Shown in pieces: positions 26,001-41,000 of a DNA stretch of 64,000 nucleotides. Numbering within the stretch: the first letter of the stretch is position 1; each line of letters starts with the position of its first letter. This stretch comes from Panopea generosa. Taxonomy: Eukaryota; Mollusca; Bivalvia; Adapedonta; Hiatellidae. A model generated the notes under the pieces. The model did not search any database. It was not told the DNA's origin and was given only the letters and a program-made list of their open reading frames with translations. A program made the translations under genes and the position numbers. The DNA lies in the NCBI GenBank assembly GCA_029582155.1, contig CM055895.1:19951004-20015003 (forward strand), written 5' to 3'.

Positions 26001-29000
26001 AGTAAATTCTATTTTCATCAATTACTTTAGGAATTATCTTAATCATCATGAGGTCTGGAGTATTGTTTAGTTGAAACTGCAGATCCTGAGACTTTCAAAG
26101 GGTATTTAAAACCCATAAAGGGCCAGCAGTGACCCAAAAAGGGATAAAATGGTGAATGGTCAAAAATCTTCTGTAATAGTTTATTACCTCCCTTTATATT
26201 TTTTTTTGTTGTTGTTTCTGTTCAATGAGATAACATGTATAGGTTTAAAAATAATTTTCATAAAAAAAAGCAGTCAGTAATAATATTAAAGTAAATATTT
26301 AACAAAATTTCCATGAGTTAAATACCCCGCCCCTCCTGTTACAGTGTGTGTTATTTCATGTCACATTATTCCTGTTCCATTGTTTGTTAGAGAATGTCAC
26401 ATTGTTCCTGTTACATTGTTTGTTATATTATGCCACATCGTTCTTTTTACATTGTTTGTTAAAAATGTCAAATCATTCCTGTAAACATTGATTGTTAGAG
26501 AATGTCAATTTCATTCTTTTTACATTGTTTGTTAGAAAATGACAAATTATTCCTGTTACATTGTTTGTTAGAGAATGTCACATTGTTCCTGTTGCATTGT
26601 TTATTATATCATGTCACATCATTTCTTTGACATTGTTATAGAATGTCAATCATTTCTGTTACATTGTTTGTTAGAGAATGTCAAATCATTCCTGTTATGT
26701 TGTTTGTTAGATAATGTCAAATTATTCCTGTAACATTGTTTGTTAGAGAATGTCAAATAATTCCTGTTACATTGTTTGTTATATTATGTCATATCATTCT
26801 GGTTGCATTGTTTGTTGTCACTTCATTCCTGTTTCATTGTTTGTTATAGAATGTCACATCATTCCTGTTACATTGTTAGAGAATGTCACCTCACTCTATT
26901 ACATTGTTTTTAGAAAATATCACAGCATCCCTATTATATTGTTTGTTAAGAGAATGTCAAATGAATCCTGTAACTTTGCTAGATAATGTCACACCATTTC
27001 TGTTACATTGTTAGAGAATGTCACATCATTCCTGTTACAGTGTTTATTATATCATATCATATCATTTCTGTTACATTTTTTGTTAGGTAATTTCACATCA
27101 TACCTGGTACATTGTTTGTTATGTCATGTCACATCATTCCTGTTACATTGTTAGAGAATGTCACATCATTCCTGTTACATTGTTATATTATGTCATATCA
27201 TTTTTGTATCATTGTTTGTTAGAGAATGTCACAGCATCTCTGTTATATTGTTTGTTAGACAATGTCACATCATCCCTGGTACATTGTTGATTATAGAATG
27301 TCACATCATTTCTGTCAGATTGTTTGTTAGAGAATGTCACATTATTCCTGTAACATTGTTTGTTTTATTATGTCACATCATTCCAGTTATATTGTTATAT
27401 TTTATCATATCATTTATGTTACATTGTTTGTTATATCATGTTATATTATTCCTGTTACATTGTTAGAGAATGTCACATCATCCCTGTTATATTGTTTGTT
27501 AGAGAATATCAAATAATTCCTGTTAAATTGTTAGAGAATGTCATATCATTCTTGTTACAATTTTTTTTTATGTCATGTCACATTATTCCTGTTACATTGT
27601 TAGAGAATGTCACATCATTCTTTTTACATTGTAATATTATGTCACATCATTCCTGTGACATTGTTTGTTAGAGAATGTCACATCATTCCTGTTACATTGT
27701 TTGTTAGAGAATGTCACATCATTTCTGTTACATTGTTTGTTAGAGAATGTCACATCATTTCTGTTACATTGTTAGAGAATATCTCATCATTCCTGTTACA
27801 TTGTTTGTTAGAAAAAGTCACATCATTGCTATTACATTGTTATATTATGTCACATCATTCATGTTACATTGTGTGTTAGAGAATGTCACATCATTACTGT
27901 TACACTGTAATATTATGTCATATCATAATTTGTTACATTGTTTGTTAGAGAATGTCACAGCATCTCTGTTATAGAATGTAACATCATCTCTGTTATATTG
28001 TTTGCTAGAGAATGTCACATCATTCCTGTTACATTGTTAGTGAGTATCACATTATTCCTGTTACATTGTTAATGAGTGTCACATCATTCCTGTTACATTG
28101 TTTTTTAGAGTTTTTTTAGACATTGTTAATGAGTGTCAAATCATTCTTGTTACATTGTTTGTTAGAGAAGTCACATCATTCCTGTTCCTCTGTTTTTATA
28201 TTATGTCACATCATTCCTGTAACATTGGTATATTATGTCACATCATTTCTTCATTTTATTTATTCCTGTCTTTAGTTACGGAGTGTGAGATACAAGATGG
28301 TATATTGAAGGCCAAGGACGTGAATGACCATTGCCTTGTATATAAACGGGAGCTTCGCGATCTCAAGGGACCTGCACTTAATGATGAAAATGCCTCTCGA
28401 TTTATTGACATCAAGAAATCTGACAAGGTACTAGACGGTTCTTTTTCAAACTTCCAAATTTCAAATTTTCCATGGGTTGTAAAAGGGAATGATCGAAGAC
28501 ATATATTTAACACAAAGATCAAATTGGAAAATCTATCTGCATTCTTTAATTACGTAGGACTACAAGTGTATCAGGGGTGGAGGACAGTAACTATACTTAG
28601 GTTATATTGGACATATGATAAATATGTAGAACTACAAGTGTATCAGGGATGGAGGACAGTAACCATGCTTAGGTTATATTAGACACATTATAAATATGTA
28701 GGACTACAAGTGTATCAGGGGTGGAGGACAGAAAATATTCTTAGGTTATATTAGACACATTATAAATATGTAGGACTACAAGTGTATCAGGGGTGGAGGA
28801 CAGTAACTATACTTAGGTTATATTAGACATATGATAAATATGTAGGACTACAAGTGTATCAGGGGTGGAGGACAGTAACTATACTTAGGTTATATTAGAC
28901 ATATGATAAATATGTAGGACTACAAGTGTATCAGGGGTGGAGGACAGTAACTATACTTAGGTTATATTAGACATATGATAAATATGTAGGACTACAAGTG

Positions 29001-32000
29001 TATCAGGGGTGGAGGACAGTAACTATACTTAGGTTATATTGGACATATGATAAATATGTAGAACTACAAGTGTATCAGGGATGGAGGACAGTAACCATGC
29101 TTAGGTTATATTAGACACATTATAAATATGTAGGACTACAAGTGTATCAGAGGTGGAGGACAGTAAATATTCTTAGGTTATATTAGACACATTATAAATA
29201 TGTAGGACTACAAGTGTATCAGGGGTGGAGGACAGTAAATATTCTTAGGTTATATTAGACACATGATAAATATGTAGGACTACAAGTGTATCAGGGATGG
29301 AGGACAGTAACCATGCTTAGGTTATATTAGACACATTATAAATATGTAGGACTACAAGTGTATCAGGGGTGGAGGACAGTAACTATTCTTACGTTATATA
29401 AGACACATGATAAATATGTAGAACTACAAGTGTATCAGGGATGGAGGACAGTAACTATTCTTACGTTATATAAGACATATGATAAATATGTAGGACTACA
29501 AGTGTATCAGGGGTGGAGAACAGTAAATATTCTTACGTTATATTAGACACATTATAAATATGTAGGACTACAAGTGTATCAGGGGTGGAGGACAGTAACT
29601 ATACTTAGGTTATATTAGACATATGATTAATATGTAGGACTACAAGTGTATCAGGGGTGGAGGACAGTAACTATACTTAGGTTATATTAGACATATGATA
29701 AATATGTAGGACTACAAGTGTATCAGGGGTGGAGGACAGTAACTATACTTAGGTTATATTAGACACATGATAAATATGTAGGACTACAAGTGTATCAGGG
29801 GTGGAGGACAGTAACTATACTTAGGTTATATTAGACACATGATAAATATGTAGGACTACAAGTGTATCAGGGGTGGAGGACAGTAACTATACTTAGGTTA
29901 TATTAGATACATGATAAATATGTAGGACTACAAGTGTATCAGGGGTCATGGACAGTAACTATACTTAGGTTATATTAGACATGATAAATATGTAGGACTA
30001 CAAGTGTATCAGGGGTCATGGACAGTAACTATACTTAGGTTATATTAGACATATGATAAATATGTAGGACTACAAGTGTATCAGGGATGGAGGACAGTAA
30101 CTATACTTAGGTTATATTAGACATATGATAAATATGTAGGACTACAAGTGTATCAGGGGTGGAGGACAGTAACTATACTTAGGTTATATTAGATACATGA
30201 TAAATATGTAGGACTACAAGTGTATCAGGGGTGGAGGACAGTAACTATACTTAGGTTATATTAGACATATGATAAATATGTAGGACTACAAGTGTAGCAG
30301 GGGTGGAGGACAGTAACTATACTTAGGTTATATTAGACACATTATAAATATGTAGGACTACAAGTGTATCAGGGGTGGAGGACAGTAACTATTCTTACGT
30401 TATATAAGACATATGATAAATATGTAGGACTACAAGTGTATCAGGGGTGGAGGACAGCAAATATTCTTACGTTATATTAGACACATTATAAATATGTAGG
30501 ACTACAAGTGTATCAGGGGTGGAGGACAGTAACTATACTTAGGTTATATTAGACATATGATAAATATGTAGGACTACAAGTGTATCAGGGGTGGAGGACA
30601 GTAACTATACTTAGGTTATATTAGACATATGATAAATATGTAGGACTACAAGTGTATCAGGGGTGGAGGACAGTAACTATACTTAGGTTATATTAGACAC
30701 ATGATAAATATGTAGGACTACAAGTGTATCAGGGGTGGAGGACAGTAACTATACTTAGGATATATTAGACACATGATAAATATGTAGGACTACAAGTGTA
30801 TCAGGGGTGGAGGACAGTAACTATACTTAGATTATATATTAGACATATGATAAATATGTAGGACTACAAGTGTATCAGGGGTGGAGGACAGTAACTATAC
30901 TTAGGTTATATTAGATACATGATAAATATGTAGGACTACAAGTGTATCAGGGGTGGAGGACAGTAACTATACTTAGGTTATATTAGACATATGATAAATA
31001 TGTAGGACTACAAGTGTATCAGGGGTGGAGGACAGTAACTATACTTAGGTTATATTAGACATATGATAAATATGTAGGACTACAAGTGTATCAGGGGTGG
31101 AGGACAGTAACTATACTTAGGTTATATTAGACATATGATAAATATGTAGGACTACAAGTGTATCAGGGGTGGAGGACAGTAACTATACTTAGGTTATATT
31201 AGACATATGATAAATATGTAGGACTACAAGTGTATCAGGGGTGGAGGACAGTAAATATTCTTACGTTATATTAGACACATGATAAATATGTAGGACTACA
31301 AGTGTATCAGGGGTGGAGGACAGTAACTATACTTAGGTTATATTAGACATATGATAAATATGTAGGACTACAAGTGTATCAGGGGTGGAGGACAGTTACT
31401 ATACTTAGGTTATATTAGACACATGATAAATATGTAGGACTACAAGTGTATCAGGGGTGGAGGACAGTAACTATACTTAGGTTATATTAGACACATGATA
31501 AATATGTAGGACTACAAGTGTATCAGGGGTGGAGGACAGTAACTATACTTAGGTTATATTAGACACATGATAAATATGTAGGACTACAAGTGTATCAGGG
31601 GTGGAGGACAGTAACTATACTTAGGTTATATTAGACACATGATAAATATGTAGGACTACAAGTGTATCAGGGGTGGAGGACAGTAACTATACTTAGGTTA
31701 TATTAGACACATGATAAATATGTAGGACTACAAGTGTATCAGGGGTGGAGGACAGTAACTATACTTAGGTTATATTAGACATATGATAAATATGTAGGAC
31801 TACAAGTGTATCAGGGGTGGAGGACAGTAACTATACTTAGGTTATATTAGACATATGATAAATATGTAGGACTACAAGTGTATCAGGGGTGGAGGACAGT
31901 AACTATACTTAGGTTATATTAGACATATGATAAATATGTAGGACTACAAGTGTATCAGGGGTGGAGGACAGTAACTATACTTACGTTATATTAGACACAT

Positions 32001-35000
32001 GATAAATATGTTTAAATCTGCAAGAATAAATTCACTAGTTTTAAAAAACTGTTAATGATTTCTTAAATATGAAATTGCAGATAATAGTTCATATATTTGA
32101 ATATTGATTTTCCATTTGGTTATGTTTATAGATGTAAATATTGATAAAAATCATAAACATGGCTAAATCTCAATTCCAAATTTTGTACAGTGGATCATGC
32201 TCTGCAGTCAAAACAATCAGATGATTAATAAATTACATTGCCGCAAAGTGTATTTCACAATCTTAGTAATTCAATAAAAGTTAATTTTATGATTAATGTC
32301 CATACTTTATACGCCAACTTTCTTATAGAACTTTGATATGAAAAACAGTTCTGAACAACAAAATCTGGTTGAAAAATGAATAAAAGTGATTATAGAAGCC
32401 CTGATAGTTGTACAAATTATGAAGGGCCATAACTCTTCTGTAGCAGCTCTTAAGGTAGAAGTACTTACCTCCTCTCTATCAAATATGAAGAACCGTTACA
32501 ATACCACCAAACATTCCAACCACATATGAGGTCCAAAACTGTATCAAAACTCAACCAATATTGAAAGATTTATAACTGCACAACATGTGATGGGCCATAA
32601 ATCTACCATAAACCTACTTATTATACTGAAAGAAACAGCTAACCTGTCAACTGATATTTTATGTATTTTTTCAAAAAGTATTAAAGCAATTTCCTTGAAA
32701 TTTGGATTTGAATAAGAAAGAAACTCATACATAATTGTTTGTTTATATCATATATGTAAAACTCATACATAATTGTTTGTTTATATCATATATGTAAAAC
32801 CCATACATAATTGTTTGTTTATATCATATATGTAAAACCCATACATAATTGTTTGTTTATATCATATATGTAAAACCCATACATAATTGTTTGTTTATAT
32901 CATATATGTAAAACCCATACATAATTGTTTGTTTATATCATATATGTAAAACCCATACATAATTGTTTGTTTATATCATATATGTAAAACTCATACATAA
33001 TTGTTTGTTTATATCATATATGTAAAACCCATACATAATTGTTTGTTTATATCATATATGTAAAACCCATACATAATTGTTTGTTTATATCATATATGTA
33101 AAACCCATACATAATTGTTTGTTTATATCATATATGTAAAACTCATACATTATTGTTTGTTTATATCATATATGTAAAACTCATACATAATTGTTTGTTT
33201 ATATCATATATGTAAAACCCATACATAATTGTTTGTTTATATCATATATGTAAAACTCATACATAATTGTTTGTTTATATCATATACATAATTGTTTGTT
33301 TATATCATATATGTAAAACTCATACATAATTGTTTGTTTATATCATATACAAATTTTGATAACTCTACTCAATATTTTGACGAGGATATTAACCCTTTAC
33401 TTCATATAGATGCCTTTGGACACCTCTAATATTGAAAGCATTAATTCACCATGTATCAGCAATGGGTAAATTATGTTTATATGAATTAACTGACAGAGTG
33501 GAAAACAGTGCAGGAAGTGTTCAGATTGCTCGTTACAAGCAATCTGAACTCTTCCTGCACTGTTTTCAATGACCTTCCATGATTGGTGCAGGAAAACGCG
33601 TATCTATGGAGTAAAGGGTTAAAATTACAAAAGTGGTGGGTAAGCTGTCCCCTTCAGTATATAAAGGATCATAACCAGCCAAATATGGTTCTGGTTACTG
33701 TTCCTTCCCTCAAGAATGTTTAATTCTATGAAGGTGTATGAATACCTCCTTTAATTTAGTTTGAATGTATATATTTTATCCCAATTGTGAAACTTGTTCT
33801 TACATTTTAGACAAATCATGCATATATAAAGCGGGGCGGTAGTCTAATGGATAGAGTGTTGGCCGCTCATGCCAGAGGTTGTGGGGTTGATCCTCTGGTC
33901 GACCATATACCTCTCATAAAACAGCACTCAGTACTGGTTCTACCCAGGAAGCGGACTCGAGAGCGGTTCATATAAGCTCTGAGCTTTCATCGCAATCGAG
34001 CTAAAATAAATTAGTATAAACTAAACTAAATCTTCGTATCTGGAACCAGTACTGAGCATATGCATATAAAGTGTCTTTCTCAGGACACCACATACAGCCG
34101 AGGTGGGGGATCAAACTCAGAACCCTCTGGTCCTGAGTACCATCTCCACCACCAGACCATGTGTTTCTGTAACTCATCATGCATGTACACTGTTTACTAC
34201 TAGGGTATTGAGATAGACATGGAGGTGCACAACCTGAGAGAGGCTTTGACAACAAAGAAAATTCCAAACAAACTTGACAAAAAGTCCATCAGGACATACA
34301 GCGTGCCATGGAGACCAGGAGGCATTGACCCAGAAACTGATAAAGACCACAGCATATATATAAAGGAGTTCTGTATTGACTTCATCTCTGACTGTTTGGG
34401 GTTGATAGAGCGAGAGCTGACCCAGAGGGAGAACTTGATACCGACTGCCAACTATTACAGTGACTATGAGGAAATCATACACCACCTCAAGTTCTGTCAG
34501 TCCAAGTGTGAATCATTTTGTGGACAGGAAAAAGTAAATTTTCAGACTATTATTTATTGAAATGCAAATCATTTTGTGGGCATAATACCTTTTCATTAGT
34601 TATGAAATGGTTTGAAATAGAAAGTGCTGAGGTCGCAGGTTTGAGCCCAGCTCTATCCAAACATTTAGTGTGAGAAAGGGACCAGTAACTTGCAGAATGG
34701 TGGGTGGGTCTACTCAGATTCATGTTTTACCACCTGAGGTCTCCCTCTACTAATACAACTGGATGGCAAATAGAGCATATAATACCATATACCCGTAAAT
34801 AAATGTGCTCTGGGGTGATGTTTTTTGATGGAGAGGGGAATCAGTTTGTATGAAATGCAATAAAACTTTGTACTGCCATTAATAAGATATTTAGTCAACT
34901 TAAAAATATTTTAACCAGACTTGAAATGTACACTCTGGTCTCGTTATAGAGCGGTAGCCGGGATCCATGGAATGAAACCGCGATATACGTTATAAATATC

Positions 35001-38000
35001 CCAAGGGGCACTGCACTTTATTATTTGGCAGTATTGTTTCTGGTCGAAGTACCGTAAACAAACATGCGATAATGTGTGATAAATATGACAGACCATTGTT
35101 TGTTAGCATGAATCAATTAGAAGCGATGTTGTTTATAACAATATGAACTTGTCATTATTTCAGTCTGAATTATCAAGGTGTAATGATGCACTTATAGCAT
35201 GGTCACTGTTTGGAAAAATGTAACGGGCTCATAAACACTTGGCGATTAAGTGGAGATTTTCGATCAATTCATCAATTATTATACCGCGAGTTTTAATGAA
35301 TCCTGTTGAAAATATCAATTTTAAATTGGGGAACCATAGAAAAAACATGTAATAATGAGTTTCACGTTATATCAGACCGTGTTATAACGGGACCCGAGTG
35401 TACTTGTAATTATATCAAAGGTCGAGAGTGTCAAGTTGTTTTATTTTCTATAAAATAGGTTGGGGTGTTTGTTGTGGGGTAGCATTTATTCCGCGGTATA
35501 TGGTATGTGGTAAATGACATTAATTAAACTACATTCAGAAATACCGGGCCTGGTTAGTTAAATCGATGGCTCGTTTGACTAACAATCAAGTGGTTGTGAG
35601 TTTGAATTTCCATCTGACTACAGTCTCCGTGATGGATGCTGCACGACATTGCATCTCGTTGTCCTTCATCTCTCATCACAGTTTGAAGTGAGAAAGTTAC
35701 CAGTAACTTGCGAAGGTGGGTGTGCTCAAGTACTGGTTAACTTTCCAGGATCCCAGGAAAGAGTGATAAGGTTAACTGATCATCTTGTCTCACACCATTA
35801 TTACATTTTCCATAGGACTCAATTATAACATTTATGTCTCACACCACTATTATATTTCCCATAGGGCTCCACTGTAACATTTATGTCTCACACCACTATT
35901 ATATTTCCCATAGGACTCCATTATAACATTTATGTCTCACACCACTATTATATTTCCCATAGGACTCCATTATAACATTTATGTCTCATACCACTATTAT
36001 ATTTCACATAGGGCTCCATTGTAACATTTATGTCTCACACCACTATTACATTTCCCATAGGGTTCCACTGTAACATTTACGTCCCACACCACTATTACAT
36101 TTCCCATAGGGCTCCACTGTAACATTTATGTCTCACACCACTATTACATTTCCCATAGGGCTGCACTGTTACATTTATTTCTCACACCACTATTACATTT
36201 CCCATAGGGCTCCACTGTAACATTTACGTCTCACACCACTATTGCATTTTCCATAGGGCTCCACTGTAACATTTACGTCCCACACCACTATTACATTTCC
36301 CATAGGGCTCCACTGAAACATTTATGTCTCACACCACTATTGCATTTTCCATAGGGCTCCACTGTAACATTTATGTCTCACACCACTATTGCATTTTCCA
36401 TAGGGCTCCACTGTAACATTTACGTCCCACACCACTATTACATTTCCCATAGAGCACCACTGTAACATTTATGTCCAAAACACAGTGAAAAAAAAAAATC
36501 TACATCATGTGTCTGTGCTCAAAATCTTCACTAGTTCAAGATAAGCAATTATAAAGGGAAAAAAGCATACCTTGACCAGTTGTTTTGTTTTAAATTCAAT
36601 GGTTTTGTGAGACCTATCAATTTCCAGAGTAATAATATGTCAACTATTGCCCATGATGCGGTTCAAACCAACAATTTTGAAATGACACAAAATTATCCAG
36701 TAAGCATGTATCAGCATCAAATTTTTTTAGCGGTGATTTCTAAAATACTGACCACTTAACTCATGCTCGGAAAAAATAAATCACTTCAGTACAAAGCCCT
36801 AAAGTTTTATTTCTACCTCCTTCATCTGTAGGTCCGGAGTACTCAAGGGAGATAATATTGGTGTGAGTCTTTCTGTTAGCCCTCAATGACATTAAAATGT
36901 AGCTAAAAAAATTCAGCAAAATTTATCTATATTTCCTTCTGTTTGTCCATCTGCTTGTTTGTCTGTAAACACAATAACATGTACAGAGAAGTGTCATTAT
37001 TTACACTTGGTTAAGTATCACGGTTAAATAATTTCCATAGAAATCATAAGAATAGAATATATTGATTTTGGGTTAAACATATTTATTCATTCAATTTTAC
37101 CTTCATACAAATCAACTAGGTAAAAATATGTTTTAGAATAGAAGATAGAATATTATAATGGTGTTCTCCATTGATTTTGGCACGCATAATTAACTGAGCA
37201 CATTACACGCCTGTATTTTAATTAAAGCCTTTGCTTGTTGGACTTTGTAAGTCATGATTTATACTAAAATATATCATTATTAATGTAATTTTATATCAGC
37301 CTAGACTATGTTACTATGGAAACACATTTTTAATAACACTTCTGAATGCTATACTAAATTATTATTTCAATTTAATTAAATTCATTTTTTAAAAATAAAT
37401 GCACTGAAGATTCTAACAATGGAAATAATGTATTTGTTTTTGCAGGTGCTTGATGAAGCAAAGGCATATATTCTTGACGAGTCGGCCAGAAAACCATTGG
37501 TGATTCATGCACAGTCAGGAGCTGGTAAAACATCTATCATGGCCATGATCATGAAGAGTGTTCCAAAATGGCTGAAATCAAAATCCCACATCAAGCTGAT
37601 AAGATTCCTGGGGACAACTCCAAATTCCAACCGCATCTATGATGTACTATTCAGTGTTCTAGGGCAGTTGTCTGACGCATGTGACATGATCATGTCGCCC
37701 ATCAGTTACAGAAATGTTAAAAATCTGATAGATTATGTGCCAAGATACCTTCGACAAGTAGCTCAAACCTGCAAGGAACCGATCATAATCCTTCTGGACT
37801 CGGTTGATCAGCTGTATCCAGATCACAATGCATATGCTATGGAATGGTTGCCACTCAGACTTCCTCAGAATGTAAAACTCATTTTATCAACACTTCCACA
37901 AGAGCATGGTATTTTGGAAAATCTGCAAAAACGTTTGCCTCCCAAAGAATGTTATGTGGAAGTACCACTCCTTCCTGAGTCAACTGGAAAACTCATCGCT

Positions 38001-41000
38001 GAGTCGTATCTGAAGGGTAACAACCGGACACTGACCGAGGCACAGATGCGTTTAGTTCTCTCCGTGTTTAAAAACTCCCCAAGTCCTCTGTTCTTAAAGC
38101 TGTTGTTAGATGAAGCCAGAAAGTGGCACTCCTATACACAGTTGTCAGAATTGCTACTTGCATCAACTGTGAAAGAAGCAATAAACAGACTATTCGAAAA
38201 TCTTGAAAAAAAATTTGGGTATGCTCTGATATGCCATGCATTGGGTTACATCACAATTGGCTTAACAGGACTGACTGAGTTTGAGATTGAAGATGTGCTC
38301 TCATGTGACGATGTCGTTTTGAATGAGGTCTACAAATACCATGATCCACCTGTTCCTGGTATTGTGCGTATTCCACCAGTCTTGTGGGCCAGAATCAGAT
38401 ATGATATCAGAGAATATCTTGTGGAAAGAATATCCCAGGGCAAAAACACCCTGAACTGGTACCATAGACAGTTCATAGAAGTGGCAAGACAAAAGTATGC
38501 TACAAGTGAATTGAAGGTCATTGGACTTCATAAGAACTTGGTTGACATATATCTGCAGGATTGCGGAGTGAAACGAACAATAACGCTTACAAATCGCAAT
38601 AACCTGACGATCACTGATGCCGACAGACAAGTGACTCCGCAACCTTTTACAACACAAAATAGACGAAAACTTGCTTGTTTGCCATACCATGTGATCAGGA
38701 CTGGTAGAGCCATCAGTAATGATGACAAGAAAGAAAAAATCTTTTGCAATTTTAAGTTTCTTTGCACTAAGATAGCTGCATTTTCTCCTTCAGCAGTGAT
38801 TTCTGACTTAGAAGACTTCATTCAAACAAAGGAAGATGAAGAAATCCTTCTGCTGTTGAACTTCATGTCCACCAGCAAAGCAGACTTGACATCACCAGTT
38901 AGACTTGCAGTCTGTCTTCTAGCCTATATAAATCCAGAGGAAAATCACATGACTCTTATATCACTTCTTGAGCAGGCCAAGCAGTATTTGCTGTCGCAGA
39001 AGAAGACAAATCTAGTGCCAACATTCCCATGCTTAACCTCAAGAACCAATGTTTCAAGTGCTCTCCAGACCTTATTGCATGGGTTTTCTGCTATTAGGGC
39101 CACCTCAAATAACCTGGTGTTACTAAAATATCACAAACAATGTGATGAATCGGATGACAAGTCTGATTATGCAATCTTCAACTTGAGCAACATGGACCTT
39201 CAACAGTTTGACTTGCTTCACCCGTTGAAATATGTAGCATTGCCAAATTATGCAGTGACAGGAACACATGTGTATTATGTGACAAATTCAGACCTTGTTG
39301 CCTATGATTACAATAATGGCAAATCAGTGTCTTGTAGTTTCTCAGACATGCTTCCAAAGTGGGATGCAAATACCAACTCTGTCAACTACTTTACATCAAA
39401 TGCAGAGAACACGCTTGGCATACTAACTTTTAAAAACTCTTCTAGATCGGTTCTCATAGATCTACAACACATGAAATTAGTGCAAGCCTTCAACATAGCA
39501 AGACAATTTGCCACAGTTGAAAAGACGGTGTTTGTGAATTCAGAAGTTGAAGCGAAGGTGGTATCTGTTGGAAAAATAACCAATTCTTCACCTGATGATG
39601 TACCTCAAGGTCCGGACAATATGTGGTTTGTTTGTCTATTTGAAACAGGGAAGGAAAACCCTGTAAAATTTTTGGAAGTAGAGAAGGAGATAGACATTGA
39701 TGCAATGGCACTTGCAAACCAGGATAATTGGTTAGTTATAGCAACAAAGGGAACTAAAGAACAAGATTCTGATAAAATTGATAATCAGGATACACATGTG
39801 GATGATACAAAAGAGACTGGATCTGGGGATGGAACAAACGTACAGTTGCTCTCATTTAGACTTGATGATGTAACAAAAGAATCAGAAATCAGTCTGTCTG
39901 GTCCAGTGGTAAAACTACAAGGAAGCCCACTGTCAAAGTTTGCTGCAGCATTGACTGCTGATGGAACATTTCGTCTTGTGGATTTGTCTAAAGGGAGTAT
40001 TAAAATGGAAGTAAAACTGAACTATCCTATCAGAAACGTTTGTGTTGTATGGGAAGAGAGCATTTGCTTGTTGTGTTCTGCAGCAGGGAATGTAACATTG
40101 TATGACATAGAAGAAGACAAAAATCTTGGTGCTTTCACAGCACATAAGAACCATATTCTGGACATTACTCTATCAGATCAGCAATGTGTCACTCTGGATT
40201 CAAGTCATGAGTTGAAAGCATGGTCTGTAACAGCACTGATTAATGAAACCAAAATGGAGGAGATGGTAAAAAAATCTAAACAAGCTGTTTCAAAACTTTT
40301 AGACGAAACAAATGTGTCGGCTCTTGGTGTATCTATAGATGGAACTGAAACCATAACATGCACAGAAGATGGTTACATCAAAATGTGGGATACAGAATCA
40401 CAAAAACTGCTACGACAGTACAACATTGAAATCATAGTCAATGTTATACTAGTACTCAGTGATGGTTCTGTCGCTTTGCTTGATAAGAAATTGGGAAAAC
40501 TTCTGATATTTGATATCGAGTCGGGAAAATACGTCATAAAGATGTCAGATTTTCCGGAAAATGTTTTGGCAATTACACGCAACTCTGAGAAAAATACAGT
40601 GTATGCTGTGAGTTCTCCGAGGCAAGGCCATCAACAGATTGACATTGTTAACATTGAGCTGAAGAAAATCTCGAAAACAATATCCATACAAAAAGGTCTA
40701 ACTTACCACAGTCTGGATGTAATGCTATCCAAAATGGAAAGATACCTCGTCATTAGATCTTTAATACCAGATGAAGAATTCGAAGGAATTCAGCAAGTAA
40801 CGAAGAAAGCAGGCTCTTTTGGAGAACAACCGCATCATCACAAATTCACTGCTATAGATATTTTACATGGAAATGGAGGCCTGATGCCATGTTTTCGTCA
40901 GCTGACGAAGATCCCTACCCTGGGAACTGTGATGGAACCATACAGAGGAAATACCATGCTGGTTGCAACAAGAAGGTGTGTAGTTTTTCTTTTTACAAAA

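Noticed and set aside
26750-27974. Overlapping + strand frames with HIIPVTLFVREC repeats
   Set aside because: Product of a 36-bp (12-codon) minisatellite in intron 8. The frames vanish wherever a unit has an indel.
37419-37445. ATG at 37419 as a start for a separate NACHT-WD gene
   Set aside because: The first nine codons (MEIMYLFLQ) are the pyrimidine tract and acceptor of intron 10; exon 10 joins in frame at 37446.
38301-38821. Minus-strand open frames of 97-129 codons within exon 11
   Set aside because: They are shadows of the strongly supported NACHT-WD coding strand.
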